Positions 17,045 through 24,726 of a stretch of 43,981 nucleotides of DNA are shown piece after piece. The translations under genes were made by a program, and so were the position numbers. How positions within the stretch are numbered: position 1 is the stretch's first letter; every line of letters starts with the position of its first letter. The stretch spans positions 1 to 43,981 of the forward strand of contig NZ_LFQU01000027.1 in NCBI RefSeq assembly GCF_001275135.1, written 5' to 3'. Source of the DNA: Xylanibacter rarus. GTDB lineage: Bacteria > Bacteroidota > Bacteroidia > Bacteroidales > Bacteroidaceae. The notes below the pieces were generated by a model. That model saw nothing but the letters and a program-made list of their open reading frames with translations, was not told the DNA's origin and made no database searches.

Positions 17045-17275
17045 CATAAAGGTTAACCTAAACTCCTCCACGGAGCCATTGCACGGCCACACTACAACAA
17101 GTGCCTACACCATCAAGGCTAACCTAAGCTCCTCCACGGAGCCATTGCGCGGCCACACTACAACAAGTGCCTACAACATCAAGACTAACCTAAGCTCCCT
17201 CACGGAGCCATTGCGCGGCCACACTACAACAAGTGCCTACACCATCAAGGCAAACCTAAGCTCCCCCACGGGGGG
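17045..17275. repeat. 66-bp tandem repeat array (about 3.5 copies)
   Basis: The motif CATCAAG/CATAAAG recurs at 17045, 17111, 17177 and 17243, a constant 66-bp period. Each unit contains CTAAGCTCC, CACGGAGCCATTGC and GGCCACACTACAACAAGTGC, with few base changes between copies. Inside each unit GCTCC/GGAGC can form a short stem; in the last copy it becomes CTCCCCC/GGGGGAG. The final copy overlaps the 3' end and stop codon of the minus-strand regulator gene at 17256. No spacers of the CRISPR type are present. Confidence 0.9.
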
Positions 17276-18842
17276 AGTTGAGGGGGCTTCTCCTCAACCT
17301 GTATTTCATCGTCCTTACGGCGCCCGCCGTCATGTTCATGGCACGCTGGATGTCGCTGTCAGTGAGGCCGGCGAGGGGCAGCATAAGGAAAAACGTGTTG
17401 TATGGCGTCAGCCGTCTGTGGCTCTTCTCTATGGCGGCTATGTCGTCGGGCATCAGCGTTCGGCCGTATTCAACGGCTGCCTCAAAGTCGGCTTTCTTCC
17501 ATTCGGCCGTGTTTCCTCCGCCGATAATCTCCTCATATCGCCTTTGTCCCAGTCCTATTATTGCCGCTCTCTGCTCCCTGAGCGTGTCGAGCTTGCGGCT
17601 CAGGCTGCCAATCTTTCTCTCATTCTCGTCTTTCGACAGGCTCAGCTCGTCTATCTCCTTTCTGTATCTGTCGGTTAGCCGCTCAATCTCGCCGAGCCGT
17701 TTTTTGCTTCGGTTTATCTTTCTTCGGTGAACCACCAGCAGCAGCGCGAGTGCCGCCACTGCCACCGTTGCCGCCACAGCCGCCGTCTTCAGCTTCATGT
17801 CGGCCTGCCGCGCGGCCTCTGCCTTGTCTATTTCGTTTTGCAGGCTCAGCATCTTTTCCGTGTTTTTGCTTTGCTCAATGCTGTCTTTCATCGCCTTCGA
17901 CTTTGTCATCAGTTCGGCTGCCTCGCGATATTCTCCCTGTTCTTTTTTAACGTCTGCCATCCACGACATAACTTCTGCCCTCACTATAGGGCTGCCTTTG
18001 CTCATTGCCCTGTTCCACAGTTCAAACGCTTCGCTCTCTTTTCCTTGTTCAATATATATGTTGCCGAGAATAAAGTAAGCGTATGACGTGGGCTTTATTG
18101 ATAAAGACATTTTGGCGTATTTCTCTGCTTTGCTCAATTTCCCCTGGTTAGAGAATTCGGCACTGATGTCTGTAAGAACATCAACTTTTTCTTCCTCTCT
18201 TAAATATTTAACAAGAGGTATTGATTTTTCTGTATAATATGCACCACTGTCAAGCATATTAAGTGAAGTGCAAATATTTCCAATTTTATCCAAAATCAGG
18301 CAAGTCAAAGCCCAGTCTTTGCGCTTTTCGGCAAGTGCCAGTGCTTTCTTTTCATAATGTAGAGCCGTGTTTTGATTGCCAATAGAAGTATTTATTGCGC
18401 CAAGATTGGCATAAATCCTGCTTAATAATTTTGCATCATTTACTTTTAACGCAAGATGTTCGGCTTCTTTCAGACAAGTTAAGGCAACATTTATATTATT
18501 ATTCCTAAAAGAAATCATACCTTTATAATATAAGGCTCTTGCCAGATTATATTTGTTGGCCGTTTTTCTGTAATATGCTACGCTATAGGTTATGCCGGAG
18601 TCTGATTCAACAGGAATCCTGAGCCTGTATGTTGCCATGTCGTGCAACAGACCATAGTATGCCCGTTCTTCATCTGTTTTCAAATCGCTTTTGTTGATTG
18701 TCAAAAGTTGTCTTATTGCTGCGCTGTCCTTATTTTTGTCGATAAGGCTGTCTGCGTTTACAAGACAATCATACACATTGCTGTGTCTTTGGCATGCAGC
18801 GATTGTTACGATAAGAAATATTATAGTCAAAATGTGTTTCAT
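17256..18842 (-). CDS. Lipoprotein-like TPR/transmembrane regulator with LuxR-like C-terminus
   Basis: 528-residue protein read from ATG 18842. The start is supported by a promoter 21 nt upstream and by a lipoprotein-type signal (MKHILTIIFLIVTIAACQ, Cys17). Residues about 30-340 are TPR-like helices, for example LARALYYKGMISFRNNNINVAL and AEKYAKMSLSIKPTSYAYFI. A transmembrane segment follows at about 350-373, then a coiled coil (SKKRLGEIERLTDRYRKEID) and a C-terminal helix-turn-helix similar to LuxR/sigma region 4 (LTDSDIQRAMNMTAGAVRTMKYRLRR). It probably senses a signal outside the cytoplasm and binds DNA inside it. The last residues (SPLNSPRGGA) and the stop codon are encoded by the edge of the 66-bp repeat array, suggesting that the original end was replaced. 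Targets unknown. Confidence 0.83.
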   Translation of the reverse strand: MKHILTIIFLIVTIAACQRHSNVYDCLVNADSLIDKNKDSAAIRQLLTINKSDLKTDEERAYYGLLHDMATYRLRIPVESDSGITYSVAYYRKTANKYNLARALYYKGMISFRNNNINVALTCLKEAEHLALKVNDAKLLSRIYANLGAINTSIGNQNTALHYEKKALALAEKRKDWALTCLILDKIGNICTSLNMLDSGAYYTEKSIPLVKYLREEEKVDVLTDISAEFSNQGKLSKAEKYAKMSLSIKPTSYAYFILGNIYIEQGKESEAFELWNRAMSKGSPIVRAEVMSWMADVKKEQGEYREAAELMTKSKAMKDSIEQSKNTEKMLSLQNEIDKAEAARQADMKLKTAAVAATVAVAALALLLVVHRRKINRSKKRLGEIERLTDRYRKEIDELSLSKDENERKIGSLSRKLDTLREQRAAIIGLGQRRYEEIIGGGNTAEWKKADFEAAVEYGRTLMPDDIAAIEKSHRRLTPYNTFFLMLPLAGLTDSDIQRAMNMTAGAVRTMKYRLRRSPLNSPRGGA

Positions 18843-18862
18843 GTTGTGACTTTTCAGATGCT

Positions 18863-18893
18863 CAAAGTTATTGATTAATTCTGTTATGTGCAA
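18863..18893 (-). promoter_or_regulatory. Promoter of the TPR/LuxR-like regulator
   Basis: On the minus strand TTG (18893-18891), 20 nt, then TAACTTTG (18870-18863), a perfect -7 box. The predicted leader is only about 15 nt to ATG 18842, which argues against a longer reading that would start at 18938. Confidence 0.65.
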
Positions 18894-18931
18894 GTTTTTA
18901 TTCATTTTTTGCTCGTCGACAATGCCGTAAA

Positions 18932-19020
18932 GCGTCACATTTTTGTGTTTAAATTTGTTGCATTTCTATATGTACAACATTGATAATCAGAGATTTAAAT
19001 ACTAAATCAAAATGTGACGC
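18932..19020. repeat. 12-bp inverted repeat pair in the divergent spacer
   Basis: GCGTCACATTTT (18932-18943) and AAAATGTGACGC (19009-19020) are exact reverse complements 65 nt apart. Towards the middle each arm is followed within 4-11 nt by TTTAAAT. It lies between the regulator promoter and the first plus-strand gene, so it could be a pair of operator half-sites or the ends of a small degenerate element. Confidence 0.6.
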
Positions 19021-19211
19021 ATTCAGAAAAAATATTGATTAAAGTTTGGCGGTATGGCTTTGCGTTTTATAACTTTACAAAAGCGACGGAGGCAGAATAA
19101 GTCAAATAAAAAGAATTTGCCAAAGTTATTTTTGAGATTTATCGGCTGCGCCGGCGGATAGGATATTGAATTGTTGTAAGTTAAATTTTTAATAATAAAA
19201 AAACATTGGTT

Positions 19212-19388
19212 ATGAGAAGAATAATATTTATCGTCGGCATGACGTTGGGATTGTGTTTTTGCGTATGTGCAAGGGGACAAGTAAAGAAAGACATCTGGTC
19301 GGAAGTGTCCACACAATTATCGATGTATGGAAATTCCAAAAGGCACATGAACGTTTCTTACACGCTGGGCTGTATCGTCGTTATGTAG
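19212..19388 (+). CDS. Small putative exported protein, unknown function
   Basis: 58-residue reading frame beginning MRRIIFIVGMTLGLCFCVCARGQ, which looks like a signal peptide, followed by a short hydrophilic part and the tail YTLGCIVVM. No family recognised. It may be a genuine small secreted protein or the surviving 5' end of a longer, decayed gene. The upstream AT-rich leader (TTAAATTTTTAATAATAAAA) is typical of expressed genes here, and TTTG, 21 nt, TAACTTTA at 19045-19077 could be its promoter. Confidence 0.4.
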   Translation: MRRIIFIVGMTLGLCFCVCARGQVKKDIWSEVSTQLSMYGNSKRHMNVSYTLGCIVVM

Positions 19389-19449
19389 CGGATTAGAATA
19401 ATTATGCACGAAAATGGCGCGAATATTAGGAAACATGGAAATAATTTTG

Positions 19450-19457
19450 TAGATTTG
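19450..19457 (+). promoter_or_regulatory. Candidate -7 element for the small membrane protein cluster
   Basis: TAGATTTG fits TAnnTTTG. The -33 side is weak (TTAG 21 nt upstream). It would give a leader of about 170 nt before the ATG at 19634. Confidence 0.4.
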
Positions 19458-19633
19458 CCTTTTGAATAAACTAATGACTTCAGAATACTCAAACGTAAAA
19501 AGAAATCAGTGCAGCCTTATGGCGCGTAAAGGCCGGAGACTTAACGGCACCATGAAAATTAATGATTGACGCAACCGCAGGCGGAGATGTTCCTGCCCAA
19601 AGTTATGTATTAACACCTTAAACAGATATAATT

Positions 19634-19891
19634 ATGAATAAAATCACATTTGCTCAGTTGTTCAGCTGGTTTACGTTTTTAATATTCGGCTTATTCTTGA
19701 TATTCGATCTCACGTGCCGGGGTAACACTATGTTTAATACAATCGCCTATGTCTTGTTCGCGGCAATAGGACTTATCGGACTGCTTACGTTTAAAAAGCG
19801 GAAACCCGACTGGCGCATATTTGACATCGTGTTCAATGCGCTGTTGCTGCTGTACAGTGCAGTGATGCTTTATTCAATATACATCGAATAA
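19634..19891 (+). CDS. Small membrane protein, family copy 1
   Basis: 85 residues with three predicted hydrophobic segments (about 8-27, 33-50 and 66-83) and a conserved basic loop GLLTFKKRKPDWRIFDI between the second and third. The closest relative in the window is the next gene, of identical length and with an almost identical loop. A third, longer relative lies at 21086. I do not recognise the family. A role in the inner membrane is inferred from hydrophobicity only. The 97-nt leader is shared with copy 2. Confidence 0.72.
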   Translation: MNKITFAQLFSWFTFLIFGLFLIFDLTCRGNTMFNTIAYVLFAAIGLIGLLTFKKRKPDWRIFDIVFNALLLLYSAVMLYSIYIE

Positions 19892-20014
19892 GGCAGACGA
19901 AGAGAGCATGCAAATGCAAAAGACTTAACGGCACAATAGAATTTAAAGGTAGACACAACCGCAGGCGGATGTGTTTTACCTAAAATCGTTATTAACACAT
20001 TAAACAGAAATGTT

Positions 20015-20272
20015 ATGAATAAAAAGACACTTGCCAGGCTTTACGAATGGTTTTCGTCTATAGTATTGATATTCTTCTTAGTTGTAAGATTTGCGTTCCA
20101 TAACAACGACACGCTTTATACAATCGTCTATATCTTGGTTGTTGCGGAAGGAGTTATAGGTCTGCTTACGTTTAAAAAGCGGAAGCCCGACTGGCGCATA
20201 TTAGACATTACGTTCAATGTGATTTTGCTGCTGTTAGGCGGATTGGCGCTTGTGGCTACGTACATCGAATAA
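20015..20272 (+). CDS. Small membrane protein, family copy 2
   Basis: 85 residues, the paralogue of the preceding gene. It shares MNK at the start, the loop GLLTFKKRKPDWRILDI, and a YIE terminus. Differences are concentrated in the hydrophobic segments, which keep their character, so both copies look under selection for membrane insertion. The start codons of copies 1 and 2 are 381 nt apart. The next gene begins 43 nt after this stop, suggesting one transcript. Function unknown. Confidence 0.72.
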   Translation: MNKKTLARLYEWFSSIVLIFFLVVRFAFHNNDTLYTIVYILVVAEGVIGLLTFKKRKPDWRILDITFNVILLLLGGLALVATYIE

Positions 20273-20315
20273 GGGAGACGAAGAGATTTACAGAAATGAA
20301 ATATGGAAACATAAT

Positions 20316-20912
20316 ATGAGCAATTTAAGTTTAATCGCAGGTCTTGGCGTCGCCGTGGTGCTGTCTGTGGCGGCGTTTGTGGCAAGACGGCGCAAGAAGG
20401 TTAGCCACGACAGCATGGACTTATGCCTGGAACTGGTGTTCTTTTTTGCCGCATACAAGCTGTTAAAGGTTGCGGCCGTAACGCTGGGCATGCCTTCGTC
20501 ATATTTCTATTTGGCGGCATTTGCGGTTTCTGCCGTAGCCCTTGTATACAGAATGTTGAGAAAATCAGCCGGGCGGCTTTACAACGGACTGTTGCTGCTT
20601 GCGTGCATGGGGTCGGCTATAGGCATTATAGATGCCGTGGGCTTGGCCTCCGGCCGCTGGTTTATGGTGTCGGCGAGCGCAGTAGTGGCGCTTGGCTCGC
20701 TCGCGTTTATCATGACAAGTATGCACAAGAAGAAAGACTTTGGCAACGACACTGCCGACATGGTGTCGGGAGTTGCGTTTATGGCCTCTGCCGTAAAGTT
20801 CTGGCAGCTTACGCTTAATGTGTCATGGCTGTGGGCTGTGCTGCTTGCCGTAGCCGTGCTTGTGGCCTCGCTTGCCGTATATCTTGTCGCGCTGATGCGC
20901 GGCGGCAGATGA
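20316..20912 (+). CDS. Multi-pass membrane protein, unknown function
   Basis: 198 residues from ATG 20316 (MSNLSLIAGLGVAVVLSVAAF). About six hydrophobic segments are visible, separated by short basic loops (RRRKK near residue 24, RMLRKSAGR, MHKKKDFG). No catalytic motif or known family is apparent. The earlier in-frame reading from 20250 overlaps the end of copy 2 and adds a hydrophilic head that does not fit, so the ATG closest to the hydrophobic segment is preferred. It sits inside the small membrane protein cluster on the same strand and may work with those proteins. Confidence 0.7.
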   Translation: MSNLSLIAGLGVAVVLSVAAFVARRRKKVSHDSMDLCLELVFFFAAYKLLKVAAVTLGMPSSYFYLAAFAVSAVALVYRMLRKSAGRLYNGLLLLACMGSAIGIIDAVGLASGRWFMVSASAVVALGSLAFIMTSMHKKKDFGNDTADMVSGVAFMASAVKFWQLTLNVSWLWAVLLAVAVLVASLAVYLVALMRGGR

Positions 20913-21072
20913 CGCACGTGCATTTATCAGGCATAACGCATTAATAACGCACCGGCATGAATAGCAATGTCGGCATAGATAAGCAGGCATGGCTGCGAGA
21001 ACGGGCGGCATTAGCCGTGGCATGAGGTCTGCATCATGTGTTTATGTTCAGATTCAATGATTAAAAAAGAAA

Positions 21073-21078
21073 GAGGAG
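21073..21078 (+). promoter_or_regulatory. Strong ribosome binding site
   Basis: GAGGAG lies 7 nt before ATG 21086. Clear Shine-Dalgarno sequences are rare in this window, so it both supports this start and sets the gene apart from its paralogues. Confidence 0.7.
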
Positions 21079-21085
21079 ATTATAT

Positions 21086-21544
21086 ATGATACCATTACAT
21101 CTGTGCTGCGCTGCCGGCAGGACAAAAGACGCACTGGGCAGTTACTCGATATTTTTATTTCCGATAGCTATAGGTCTGATTGTTGGATTTGACTCGTCAG
21201 CGTTTTACTTCTTTCTCATTCTGGCAGTGATTACAGTAGCGCTGAATATGGTTAATAAAGTAAGAAATGAAGAAGACAAAGACACAGAAGAGCCAAATGC
21301 GTATGTCAAGGTGTTCAGATGCTTTTCGTTTTTGGTAATCCTGCTCTTTGTTATGGCTGAGACAATGTACCGGGACAACGCCACGCTTGGGGCAATGGTC
21401 TATGCCTTGTTTGCTGCAAGGGGCCTTATGGGGCTGCTTACACTGACTAAGAGAAAGCCCGACAGGCGCATGTCAGACATTGTGTTCAATGTGCTGTGGC
21501 TGCTGTTCGGTGCCATGATGCTTTATTTCACATACGCCGGATAG
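21086..21544 (+). CDS. Small membrane protein, family copy 3 with extra N-terminal region
   Basis: 152 residues. The C-terminal part (about 72-152) is a third member of the 85-residue family: FSFLVILLFVMAE, YALFAARGLMGLLTLTKRKP and DIVFNVLWLLFGAMMLYFTYAG line up with the two smaller copies. The N-terminal part is new: two more hydrophobic segments (SIFLFPIAIGLIVGF and FYFFLILAVITVALNM) and a charged linker (NKVRNEEDKDTEEPN). It lacks the duplicated leader of copies 1 and 2 but has a strong ribosome binding site. It may be a fusion or the ancestral longer form. Function unknown. Confidence 0.72.
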   Translation: MIPLHLCCAAGRTKDALGSYSIFLFPIAIGLIVGFDSSAFYFFLILAVITVALNMVNKVRNEEDKDTEEPNAYVKVFRCFSFLVILLFVMAETMYRDNATLGAMVYALFAARGLMGLLTLTKRKPDRRMSDIVFNVLWLLFGAMMLYFTYAG

Positions 21545-21618
21545 CACCTACAGGCCACATCAGCACATCTACGCCAAGAGCCATGCACAGAATAATTGAA
21601 GCAGCATTGGCTGCAGCG

Positions 21619-23316
21619 TCAGTATTTCAGGTTCATCTTTCTGAACATAACAAAATCTTCGTCTCCACGCAAAATCTTCTTTATAGCCACAGGCAGGTTG
21701 TGATCGTTGAGATAATGGCGCTCGCCCGGCTTATAGCTGCTGCTTGCCACCGACAGGCTGTCGGCACGCAGGGGCGTTGATATGCCTGCAAGCGAGAGCA
21801 TGGTGTGGAACACCGACGCGCTTGTGGCCACACTCTTGCGGCTGTTGGAGCCGACGGCTGCAGCCTCGGCGGCATACATCTGCCTGTAAGACGGCGACAT
21901 CCATATCAGCAGAGGCACGTGCAGCTCATAGTATGAAGGTATGGGCGAAGCATGAAGAAACAGCCTGCGGCCGTCGTCAAATATGTTTTCGCCGTGGTCT
22001 GAGGTGTAGAGCATGGCCGACACGGCACCGCTGCGGTCGAGCTGACGTATGAGCAACGACAAGAAACGGTCGGTGCTTCTGATGCTGTTGTCATAGGCGT
22101 TGAGCAGTTGCCTGCGGTTAGACACCTTGGCCTCGCTGGCGTTGTCGGGCCTGAACACGGCCTCAGACCGCCTGTAACGCTCGCGGTAGTTGAAGTGAGA
22201 GCCATACGTGTGCAGCACAATCAGCTCCTTTGCACGTTTCTTATCCAGTATGTCGTTCACCATACGCAGCATATCTTCGTCATACATGTCGCTGCGTTCA
22301 GTTTCTTCTTTTATAAACTTCCAGTCGTCGGCCTCCTTGCCGAAGATGTCAATAAACGAGTGGTTAGGCCGCTGGTTTGATATGAATGTCGTGTGGAAGC
22401 CTGCCTCGCGGAACGCCGTGATGATGCCTTTCTCGCGGTATATGCGGCCGTAGTCTTCAGCCGAGGCTGCCGACAAGAGCATCGGTACGCTCTTGTGCGT
22501 GGTGTTCGACTGCGTTATGGCATCGCTGAACACCGTGAGTCCGCCGGTGCGCTGAAGCATGGGCGTGGTGTTGCGGCCATAGCCGTAAAGCCCGAAGCTG
22601 CAGGCACGCGCCGTCTCTCCGATAACCAGCACATAGACCTCGCGCCCTGAGGCGGCATGGGTGGGCACGGCATTAAAACTGAAGCCGGCCGATGTCTGGG
22701 GATAATCTGCCGTGGCCTTGTAGCGGTCGGCGGCAAGATATATGTTGTAGAACACGTTGAGGGGATACAGATGCAGCCGTGCGCTGTAGTCGCGGCCGGC
22801 AAGATAGCTGCCCGCCATGCATGCCGCCCCTGCAACGAGAGCCGCAAGCGAACGGCGCCGCTGGCGCAGCAGGAAACTGCGGCTAAGCACGTCGCCGCGG
22901 CGCAGCGACACAACGGCCAGCACTATCACGGGCACATAAATAACCACGACGATGACTATTGCCGGCAGAAGATTGTCGAGCAGCTCCATGGCCTCGCCCA
23001 CATTGGTGGTAACAAGATTGAGAAACATGTCGACAGCTATAATAGAATGGCCGAAGAGATAGAGCAGCACTATCTGGAAGGCGGCCAGAAACATCAGCGG
23101 AAAAAGCAGCAGAGCCGTCTTGCCGGGCCTACGGCCCAGCGCCATGAGCAGCCATACGGCCGCCACGGGCAGCACGATGTTGGTGACGGAGGCCATGATG
23201 CCCATGCGCTCGGTGAAACACAGAGCCACGTTGGGTATTGCCAGCACGGCAACAGTAAGCCAGAATATGCCGTGCGGTGAGGCGCAGCATCTTATTATGT
23301 CTGTTGATTTGATCAT
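21619..23316 (-). CDS. Phosphoethanolamine transferase (EptA/CptA-like, sulfatase fold)
   Basis: Inner-membrane enzyme that moves phosphoethanolamine from phosphatidylethanolamine to lipid A or another envelope sugar. Seen: five hydrophobic segments up to about residue 175, then a periplasmic alkaline-phosphatase-fold domain with VIGETARACSFGLYGYGRNT (Glu234, metal ligand), NTTHKSVPMLLS (Thr273 in the place of the nucleophile of EptA), and YTSDHGEN (Asp440, His441). All expected key residues are present. The 565-residue length fits. Such enzymes often give resistance to cationic peptides such as polymyxin; whether this one acts on lipid A is not visible from sequence. It is followed by convergent small membrane protein genes and preceded on the same strand by an outer membrane protein gene. 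Confidence 0.9.
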   Translation of the reverse strand: MIKSTDIIRCCASPHGIFWLTVAVLAIPNVALCFTERMGIMASVTNIVLPVAAVWLLMALGRRPGKTALLLFPLMFLAAFQIVLLYLFGHSIIAVDMFLNLVTTNVGEAMELLDNLLPAIVIVVVIYVPVIVLAVVSLRRGDVLSRSFLLRQRRRSLAALVAGAACMAGSYLAGRDYSARLHLYPLNVFYNIYLAADRYKATADYPQTSAGFSFNAVPTHAASGREVYVLVIGETARACSFGLYGYGRNTTPMLQRTGGLTVFSDAITQSNTTHKSVPMLLSAASAEDYGRIYREKGIITAFREAGFHTTFISNQRPNHSFIDIFGKEADDWKFIKEETERSDMYDEDMLRMVNDILDKKRAKELIVLHTYGSHFNYRERYRRSEAVFRPDNASEAKVSNRRQLLNAYDNSIRSTDRFLSLLIRQLDRSGAVSAMLYTSDHGENIFDDGRRLFLHASPIPSYYELHVPLLIWMSPSYRQMYAAEAAAVGSNSRKSVATSASVFHTMLSLAGISTPLRADSLSVASSSYKPGERHYLNDHNLPVAIKKILRGDEDFVMFRKMNLKY

Positions 23317-23508
23317 TTCCTTTTATTGTCTGTTTGTTGATTATGTCGTTGCAGGCGCCCCGACAGAACTTTGTCACGGCGCGACAGCACACAGCCTCAC
23401 GGCGGCAGCTGCCGAAGAACGTAAGCGGCGGGCGTATGATACGGCAGACAGGGGACTATGATGTCCGCTGACGGCGCATGACAAGGCACGGCCACAGAGA
23501 AGACGAGG

Positions 23509-24711
23509 TCAGAAGGCCTCGTTGATATGGAAGAGGAAGCCCGACTGTCCGCTCTTGCCGAAGCCGTAGTCGAGGCGTATGTTCACGTCTTTCTTGAACT
23601 CCCAGCGGTAGCCTATGCCGAAGTTGGGCAGCACGCGGTCGGCGCGTATGGCGCTGAACTTGCTGAACACCGTGCCCGCTCCGGCCCATACCACCATGCC
23701 GTTGCGCCCCCACAGATGCTGACGCAGCTCAACCTGCGCCTCTATCTTGTGCTTGTCGCGATAACGTCCCTCATAATATCCGCGCATGGAATAAGAGCTG
23801 CCAAGCAGCGCCATCATGCCCCACGAGGGATTGCCGAAGTTGAGCGTACTGGTGATGTCGCCCGCGATGATGCCTCCCTTCCACACCCGTCCGTATGCGC
23901 TGGCATGAAGGTCGGTGGTGCTGAAGGCATAGTCGTTGCCGAGAAATGCCGGCCGGAAATATTGCGACAGGTTGACATAGAAGCCCTTGTGAGGGTTGGT
24001 TATGACGTCGCGCGAGTCGTAAACGAGCGAGACGCCCGCGCCAACGTTCCATGTGCGCCTGTCCATGCCGTTGAGCAGTTCGGGGCGCTCTACGTTGTTG
24101 GCATAGGCAAAGTCGTAGACCAGCACCGGACCTGCATACAGATTGTCGGCAAAGCGCCACAGCAGACTTATGTCGGCATTGACCTGGCAGCGGTTCATCT
24201 CCGACTTGTTGGCGTCGTTGTTGCCCATCTCGTAGCCGATGCCCCAGAAGTCGCTCTTGAACGAGTCGAACGACACGTCGTAGACCATGCGGCAGCGGTC
24301 GTGCGGAAATATATGGTTGCCCCTCACACCAATCTTATAATAGTTTGCCGTGGTGATGTCGCCGTAAAGGGCCACGTTAGAGCGCGTAAGGAGCGAGTCG
24401 GCCATGTCAGTGCGATACAGTCCGGTGGCAACAAGTCCCAGTCCGAGCTTGGTGTCGGTGCTGTAGTGCGGTCCGCCTATTATGCTGAAGTCGAACTTCT
24501 TGTAAGGTTTCTCCTTGTTCGAGTCGGCAAAATAGTCGATGACGCGGTTTATCAGTCCCTTTTTCTTCTTTTTCTCCGTAGTGTCGGCAGGACATGTTCC
24601 GGCCTGTTCACACGTGTCGGCCACTACGGTTCCGGCCTTGTCTCCGGCATCCTGCGCCCCCGCGGCTGCGGTTCCGAGCGCCATGATGGTTGTAAGCAGC
24701 AGAGTCTTCAT
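23509..24711 (-). CDS. Outer membrane beta-barrel protein of the Omp85/BamA-TamA type (surface antigen D15-like)
   Basis: 400 residues with a signal peptide (MKTLLLTTIMALGTAAAGAQ), a lysine-rich linker near residue 50 (TTEKKKKKGLINRVIDYF), and a barrel of alternating strands ending in Phe, as expected for recognition by the BAM machinery. Family marks are DSRDVITNPHKGFYVNLS (about residues 231-248) and the late strand SYSMRGYYEGRYRDK, which corresponds to the conserved RGY/F...GRYRD strand of Omp85 proteins. POTRA domains are absent, so this is the short barrel-only form common in Bacteroidota; its job there is not established. It starts 15 nt after the PCMD gene and is probably co-transcribed with it. 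Confidence 0.85.
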   Translation of the reverse strand: MKTLLLTTIMALGTAAAGAQDAGDKAGTVVADTCEQAGTCPADTTEKKKKKGLINRVIDYFADSNKEKPYKKFDFSIIGGPHYSTDTKLGLGLVATGLYRTDMADSLLTRSNVALYGDITTANYYKIGVRGNHIFPHDRCRMVYDVSFDSFKSDFWGIGYEMGNNDANKSEMNRCQVNADISLLWRFADNLYAGPVLVYDFAYANNVERPELLNGMDRRTWNVGAGVSLVYDSRDVITNPHKGFYVNLSQYFRPAFLGNDYAFSTTDLHASAYGRVWKGGIIAGDITSTLNFGNPSWGMMALLGSSYSMRGYYEGRYRDKHKIEAQVELRQHLWGRNGMVVWAGAGTVFSKFSAIRADRVLPNFGIGYRWEFKKDVNIRLDYGFGKSGQSGFLFHINEAF

Positions 24712-24726
24712 CAGCTGTTGTCTTTA

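Larger units (their letters stand above)
19537..20288 (+). repeat. Tandem duplication of a gene with its leader and 3' flank
   Basis: Unit 1 (from about 19537) and unit 2 (from 19921) each begin AGACTTAACGGCAC, contain CCGCAGGCGG (19575-19584 and 19959-19968) and ATTAACAC shortly before the ATG, encode an 85-residue protein, and finish ACATCGAATAAGG then AGACGAAGAGA. The leaders are 97 and 94 nt long. Coding and non-coding parts were evidently copied together. Confidence 0.85.

Noticed and set aside
17045-17275. CRISPR array
   Set aside because: The repeats follow each other directly with a 66-bp period and no unique spacers, and no cas genes are present.
16977-17678. Open frame of 233 codons on the plus strand across the 66-bp repeats
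   Set aside because: It stays open because 66 is a multiple of 3 and one frame of the unit lacks stops; beyond the array it runs antisense to the regulator gene. No start context or family features.
18843-18938. Earlier ATG for the TPR/LuxR-like regulator
   Set aside because: It lies upstream of the consensus promoter at 18863-18893 and would bury the lipoprotein signal 32 residues into the protein.
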